NCBI GenBank assembly: GCA_903906365.1
Contig: CAIVKC010000038.1
Location: forward strand, 62,001 to 126,000
Reading direction: 5' to 3'
Length of the DNA stretch: 64,000 bases
Origin: an uncultured Bacteroidota bacterium
Lineage (GTDB): Bacteria; Bacteroidota; Bacteroidia; Chitinophagales; Chitinophagaceae
This document shows positions 59,915 to 64,000 of the stretch, piece after piece. The notes under the pieces were generated by a model that worked only from the letters and a program-made list of their open reading frames with translations, was not told the DNA's origin and did not search any database. Position 1 is the stretch's first letter; the number at the start of each line of letters is the position of its first letter. The position numbers and the translations under genes were made by a program.

Positions 59915-62614
59915 ATGAAAATATTTTTACTCCCTGTCTGCCGGGGTCATCGTGCCGGTTTGACCCTGGTGTTATTCACGCTTTTTCTCGCAAGGGCATC
60001 CGCCCAGGCCCCTTCCAATGACGAGTGCACCGGGGCCGTTTCGCTGGTCTCTGCCACCACCTGCACGGCTACCTCCGGAACCGTGGTCGGAGCCACCCAG
60101 TCCTCGGGACTGCAGGCGGGCTGCTCGGGATCCGCATATTATGACGTATGGTATTCCTTTGTGGCAGCGACCGCTAATCCGACCATTACCCTAAGCGGGC
60201 TGGGCAGTAATTTCACCAGTCCCGGGGTCATGCTCTTTAAGGGCCTTTGTCCTGCCCTGACCGCCATTGGCTGCGCCAGCGGCAAGAGCCTGACCGCCTC
60301 TGGATTAACGGTGGGCTCCACCTATTACATAAGGGTGTATTCCAACAGTTCCCTGTCCAGCAAGGGCGGATTCAGCATCTGCGTTACCGACCCCGCCCCC
60401 GGCGTCGTGGATTACGGAAAAAGTTATGTCAACATCAACAAAGGCAGTAACGGGGGTACCATCGAACCAAAAGATACCCTGGAGATCCGGCTGACCTTCG
60501 TGGTCAAGTCAGGCACGGCCTATGGCTGTTCCTTCAGCGATGCCGTTCCCGCCAATACCCACTATGTGCCCGGTTCCCTGCGCATACTCACCAACGAAGG
60601 AAAAGTATACCAGCAGTGGACGGACAGCCTCGATGGCGACCCGGCGCATATCAGCGGTTCTGCGATCACCATCAACCTGGGCAGCGGGGCCGATTCGGTC
60701 AACGGTGGTTCGGTATCCCATACCAGCAGGCCCTCTTTTTTCAAAAACAACTGTATCATGGTAGCCTCCTACCAGGTCGTGGTGGATTCGACGCTGGCTT
60801 TCGGCACCCTGATCAATGTAGGCGGCGGCAGCCTGAACTATGCCCAGAACCAGGGTACCGCCTCCACGGTGGTCCAATTCCCCACGGTCAATGCGGTGGT
60901 CTATAAAAATATGGGCATCTGCTCCAACACGGTGGGCGCCAATGCCATCTTAAGTGAATACGGCGGCAGTTTTGGTTCGGGAAATGTCAAGGACCGGGCG
61001 GCCTCTGCCAAGATCCCGGCCAACTATACCTATGCCACCTTTAACAGCACCACCGGCATGCCCAACGATTACTATTACGGCATCTCCAACAATACCAGCG
61101 GGGGAACCACCCTGGCCACCGGTTATTCTACCGTCAATACCTGGGCAAAGCCGGACGCTTCCAGTCCCACCCACCGCATATTCGGCGTTTGGGATATCAT
61201 CGGAGACCATACGGGCGCCTCCAATCCCCTGCTGGGCAATCCTCCCACCGATGACAATGCCGGCGCTTCCGGGGGTTATATGGCTGTCATCAATGCAGCC
61301 TACAAGACAGACACGGCCTTCCTGGATACCGTCTACAACCTCTGCCCAAACACCTATTACCAGTATTCAGCCTGGTTCAGGAACATATGCTCCCGTTGCG
61401 GCTGCGATTCCACCGGCAGCGGTCCGAGCAGCTCCGGGTACATACCCACCGGCCCGGGGGACTCCTCCGGGGTTCATCCCAATTTGACCTTCAACGTAAA
61501 CGGCAATGACTATTATACCACCGGCAATATCCCCTATACGGGACAGTGGATCCAAAAAGGACTGACCTACCTGACCGGTCCGGCCCAGACTTCGATGGTC
61601 ATTCATATCCGCAACAATGCGCCGGGCGGCGGCGGTAACGACTGGGCCATCGATGACATCACGGTGGCTACCTGTGTGCCCGATATTGCCCTGACCCCCA
61701 ATAAACCAGATACCCTCTGCCAGGGCGCAGACGATACGGTGCGTTTTAAAGTGTCCTCCTATTTCAACAATTATACCGAGTGGCTGCTCCAAAAAAGCCT
61801 GGACGGGGGCCTCAGCTGGACGGCGGCCGGTACTGATACCACAGGAGCTTCTTCCACCGGATCGACCACGCCGGTCTATAATGCCTCCACCAAACAATAC
61901 GAATATACCGTCACCCGCTATTACCGGCTGGGCGTCTCCGATACCCTGACCACCTACCGGCTTACGGTGGCCTCCACGGTGGCCAACCTGTCTTTGTCTT
62001 CCTGCACGACCACCAATTCAGCCCACAAACTGGTACTGGGCGTCAACTGCCAGAGTGTGTTGCCCACCCAGTTGCTACGATTCCGCGGCCAGGCCACCGA
62101 CGGCTACGCCGCCCTGCAATGGGTATCTTCCGGGGAAACGGGCAATATCCGTTTTGTGGTGCAGCGCAGTGAAGACCAGCTGCATTTCCGCGATATCGGC
62201 CAGCTGACGGGCTCCACCCAGCCAGGCACGGGCAATGACTATTATTTCAGGGACCCCCTGCCCCTGGCCAGGTCCACCTATTACCGCATCAGCATGCTCT
62301 CGGGCAATTATTCCAAACTCAGCCAGGTCATATTGCTCAGCAATACCGATATCCCCTTTGAGCTGCGCGCAGTGACCAATCCCTTTACCGACTGGATGTC
62401 CATGGACCTGACCTCCCCCGGGGACGGTCCGCTGGTGATCACCCTGACCGACATGTTTGGCAGGGTCATCTCCAAAAGCACCCGGCAGGTCTACAGCGGC
62501 CTGAATACCCTCCGTTTAAACCAGATGGGCAGGCTCTCCGCTGGAATCTATAACCTGCAGGTACGATACGGGGACAAAACAGCCAACCGGCTGTTGATCC
62601 GGCAGGTCAATTAA
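59915..62614 (+). CDS. Large T9SS-secreted surface protein
   Basis: An 899-residue protein with signal peptide (LTLVLFTLFLARASAQ). Residues about 35-165 start NDECTGAVSLVSATTCTATS and contain YDVWYSFVAATANPTITLSG, a pre-peptidase C-like beta domain common in T9SS cargo. A middle beta domain (about 175-330) follows, with AVPANTHYVPGSLRILTNEG typical of the DUF11-like repeat. A further part has Cys clusters (CSRCGCDSTGSG) and GNDWAIDDITVATC, a MAM/CUB-like signature. The last 75 residues are a T9SS sorting domain (SPGDGPLVITLTDMFGRVIS, SAGIYNLQVRYGDK). Adhesin or structural role is inferred. Confidence 0.82.
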   Translation: MKIFLLPVCRGHRAGLTLVLFTLFLARASAQAPSNDECTGAVSLVSATTCTATSGTVVGATQSSGLQAGCSGSAYYDVWYSFVAATANPTITLSGLGSNFTSPGVMLFKGLCPALTAIGCASGKSLTASGLTVGSTYYIRVYSNSSLSSKGGFSICVTDPAPGVVDYGKSYVNINKGSNGGTIEPKDTLEIRLTFVVKSGTAYGCSFSDAVPANTHYVPGSLRILTNEGKVYQQWTDSLDGDPAHISGSAITINLGSGADSVNGGSVSHTSRPSFFKNNCIMVASYQVVVDSTLAFGTLINVGGGSLNYAQNQGTASTVVQFPTVNAVVYKNMGICSNTVGANAILSEYGGSFGSGNVKDRAASAKIPANYTYATFNSTTGMPNDYYYGISNNTSGGTTLATGYSTVNTWAKPDASSPTHRIFGVWDIIGDHTGASNPLLGNPPTDDNAGASGGYMAVINAAYKTDTAFLDTVYNLCPNTYYQYSAWFRNICSRCGCDSTGSGPSSSGYIPTGPGDSSGVHPNLTFNVNGNDYYTTGNIPYTGQWIQKGLTYLTGPAQTSMVIHIRNNAPGGGGNDWAIDDITVATCVPDIALTPNKPDTLCQGADDTVRFKVSSYFNNYTEWLLQKSLDGGLSWTAAGTDTTGASSTGSTTPVYNASTKQYEYTVTRYYRLGVSDTLTTYRLTVASTVANLSLSSCTTTNSAHKLVLGVNCQSVLPTQLLRFRGQATDGYAALQWVSSGETGNIRFVVQRSEDQLHFRDIGQLTGSTQPGTGNDYYFRDPLPLARSTYYRISMLSGNYSKLSQVILLSNTDIPFELRAVTNPFTDWMSMDLTSPGDGPLVITLTDMFGRVISKSTRQVYSGLNTLRLNQMGRLSAGIYNLQVRYGDKTANRLLIRQVN

Positions 62615-62640
62615 ATGGCGGAGGTTTTCCGCCCCACGGC

Positions 62641-62683
62641 AAAAAAAATACCCCTTCCGGGTGCCCGCACCAGGAAGGGGTAT
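62641..62683 (-). terminator. Rho-independent terminator of lspA
   Basis: Perfect 11-bp stem, ATACCCCTTCC at 62648-62658 and GGAAGGGGTAT at 62673-62683. Read on the minus strand it is followed by TTTTTTTT. It lies 43 bp after the lspA stop and also sits just beyond the end of the convergent T9SS gene. Confidence 0.85.
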
Positions 62684-62726
62684 GGAATGAATTGGATGAG
62701 CCAGCCTGTTAAACAGGGTTTATTGC

Positions 62727-63437
62727 TTAAGAAATCTGCACGGTGTCATTGACCGGCGCATTGGTTTCGATGGTGGTGGTATCTGCTGCGGGCATTTTTT
62801 TAAAGAATCTTTTCTGAAAAATCAGGATGGCAATGACGCCAGTGGAAATGGAGGCATCCGCAATATTGAAAACGGGGGAGAAAAATTCAAATTCATCGCC
62901 GCCGATCACCGGCAGCCAGCCGGGGTAATGGGTGCGGACCAGCGGGAAATACAGCATGTCCACGACACTGCCGTGCAAAAAACCGGCATAACCGCGGGAC
63001 GGAAATATCTTAGCCACATGGTCTATGGTACTTTGTTCGAATATCAGGCCGTAGAACATGGAGTCAATGAGGTTTCCCAGGGCGCCCGCGAAGATCAGGG
63101 CGGCGCAGAAAATAAACCCCCGGGGGTATTTTTTGCGGATGATGGATTGCAGGTAGAACACCCCAAAGATGACCGCCACCAGCCTGAACAGGGTCAGGGT
63201 CATTTTACCCCAGTATCCGCCGAATTTTTTACCCCAGGCCATCCCTTCGTTTTCCACAAAATAGATCTGGAATTTCTCGCCGAGCACATGTATTCCCTTA
63301 TCATAGGGGCTGACGGCCGCATGGTAGAGGGTATCCCACTGGTAGCTCAGGGGCATATGGGTCTTGACCCATATTTTTACTGCCTGGTCTGCCACAATGA
63401 TCAGCAGCACGATCAAAAAGACATTTCTAGCTTTCAC
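62727..63437 (-). CDS. lspA: Lipoprotein signal peptidase (prolipoprotein signal peptidase II)
   Basis: A 236-residue membrane aspartic protease, longer than the common 160-170 residues. Four membrane helices are visible. Catalytic Asp125 lies in AGALGNLIDSMFYG and Asp194 in FNIADASIST; conserved Asp160 is in VVDMLYF. The extra length comes from a periplasmic insertion between about residues 35-75 and 130-155 and an acidic C-terminal tail (TTTIETNAPVNDT), both of which are usual in Bacteroidota. It cuts signal peptides before the lipid-modified Cys, so it would process the lipoproteins encoded elsewhere in this window. Confidence 0.93.
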   Translation of the reverse strand: MKARNVFLIVLLIIVADQAVKIWVKTHMPLSYQWDTLYHAAVSPYDKGIHVLGEKFQIYFVENEGMAWGKKFGGYWGKMTLTLFRLVAVIFGVFYLQSIIRKKYPRGFIFCAALIFAGALGNLIDSMFYGLIFEQSTIDHVAKIFPSRGYAGFLHGSVVDMLYFPLVRTHYPGWLPVIGGDEFEFFSPVFNIADASISTGVIAILIFQKRFFKKMPAADTTTIETNAPVNDTVQIS

Positions 63438-63622
63438 TGGCTTAAAAATTATTAAGGCGCAAATATACTTAATTAGTTTGCAGTTGGGTCCCAGCGTCCC
63501 GTTAAATCAAATCCCCCCGGGTAAATGGACCAAATCCCGGCCCATCTGTTAAGACATCCGGCATGTCCACCCTTTCCGGGGACGGGGTGAAGGGCGTCCA
63601 GAAATCCTGCAGCAGGTCCTGC

Positions 63623-64000
63623 TCACCTTTCATAATAGACCCGTTTGACCCGGTGGGAAACGCCCGTCAGGATCTCATAGGGAATGGTTTGTGCCCAGTG
63701 GGCCACCTGGGTCACCGGGAGCTCGGGACCCAAAACGATGACTTCATCGCCTTCCCTTACCCCGGCAATGCCGGTGACATCGATCATGGTCATGTCCATG
63801 CAGACCGTTCCGGTCACCGGCGCCAGGTGACCATGGACCCACATCTTTCCGTTGCCGTTGCCAAGCAGGCGGGGGTAGCCGTCGGCATAGCCGATCCGCA
63901 CGGTGGCAATCAGCCGGTCTCCGTGGATTTCCCCTTTGCGGTTATAGCCCACCGTTTCCCCCTCGGAGAGCTTTTTGATTTGTGAAATCGTTGATTTCAG
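63623..64000 (-). CDS. alr: Alanine racemase, C-terminal part (cut by window edge; probably the end of a MurF-Alr fusion)
   Basis: The last 125 residues of an alanine racemase, open to the window edge. It begins LKSTISQIKKLSEGETVGYN and has the catalytic Tyr segment RIGYADGYPR and TVCMDMTMIDVTG, the signature pieces of the C-terminal beta domain, then the closing ILTGVSHRVKRVYYER. It makes D-alanine for peptidoglycan. In many Bacteroidota this domain is fused behind MurF; the fusion cannot be seen here. It lies 185 bp from the lspA start, same strand. Confidence 0.92.
   Translation of the reverse strand: MKSTISQIKKLSEGETVGYNRKGEIHGDRLIATVRIGYADGYPRLLGNGNGKMWVHGHLAPVTGTVCMDMTMIDVTGIAGVREGDEVIVLGPELPVTQVAHWAQTIPYEILTGVSHRVKRVYYER

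Noticed and set aside
1-64000. CRISPR array
   Set aside because: No series of regularly spaced direct repeats was seen and no Cas protein motifs are present.

Overview
The window looks like a chromosomal segment of a Bacteroidota bacterium, most likely from the Chitinophagaceae or a near relative. Evidence: two proteins end in type IX secretion (T9SS) sorting domains (57935-59707 and 59915-62614), many start codons lack a Shine-Dalgarno sequence, and lipoboxes, a Lmo0937-type mini-protein, a MlaE/F/D set, DUF4386 and DUF6569 proteins, and an alanine racemase that is probably the back half of a MurF-Alr fusion all fit. Most of the window is moderately GC-rich with short intergenic gaps. One clearly AT-richer accessory island lies at about 41.6-45.2 kb, beside a tRNA-Ser(GGA) gene. 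Family assignments rest on reading protein motifs by eye; no database search was run.

Layout. 1-5 kb: a cut-off secreted protein, an envelope-stress trio (small membrane protein, holin-like protein, YtxH protein), then Dps and a MlaE-MlaF-MlaD lipid transporter set. 5-20 kb: a signalling block with three histidine kinases (one with seven PAS domains), three intact response regulators and one NtrC-type regulator split by a one-base deletion, wrapped around an adaptor/FtsX-permease/ATPase ABC exporter operon. 20-24 kb: a secreted phosphonoacetate-hydrolase-like enzyme and a secreted FAD oxidoreductase with a golvesin/xanthan-lyase-like C-terminus. 24-30 kb: a tetR-tolC-adaptor-RND efflux operon with the same 13-bp palindrome before both tetR and tolC. 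30-38 kb: an ATP-cone/PD-(D/E)XK nuclease fusion, an S9 peptidase, and an ECF sigma/anti-sigma operon with two membrane partners. 39-41.5 kb: a GH36-like alpha-galactosidase.

41.6-45.2 kb is the island: a frameshifted small gene, an orphan membrane-anchored protein, a MazEF toxin-antitoxin pair, and head-to-head remnants of an IS481-type and an IS3-type transposase. The orphan gene and the MazEF pair are each bracketed by related outward-facing repeats built on the core GGGCTTGGCGTT. This is the least-explained structure in the window.

45.3-64 kb is mostly housekeeping: tRNA-Ser, TatD, a polysaccharide deacetylase, glutamyl-tRNA synthetase, a family-39 glycosyltransferase, a stand-alone B12-binding protein, a TRIC-type channel, enoyl-CoA hydratase, a sugar isomerase-like Tat protein, fumarase, two T9SS cargo proteins, the signal peptidase LspA and the end of alanine racemase.
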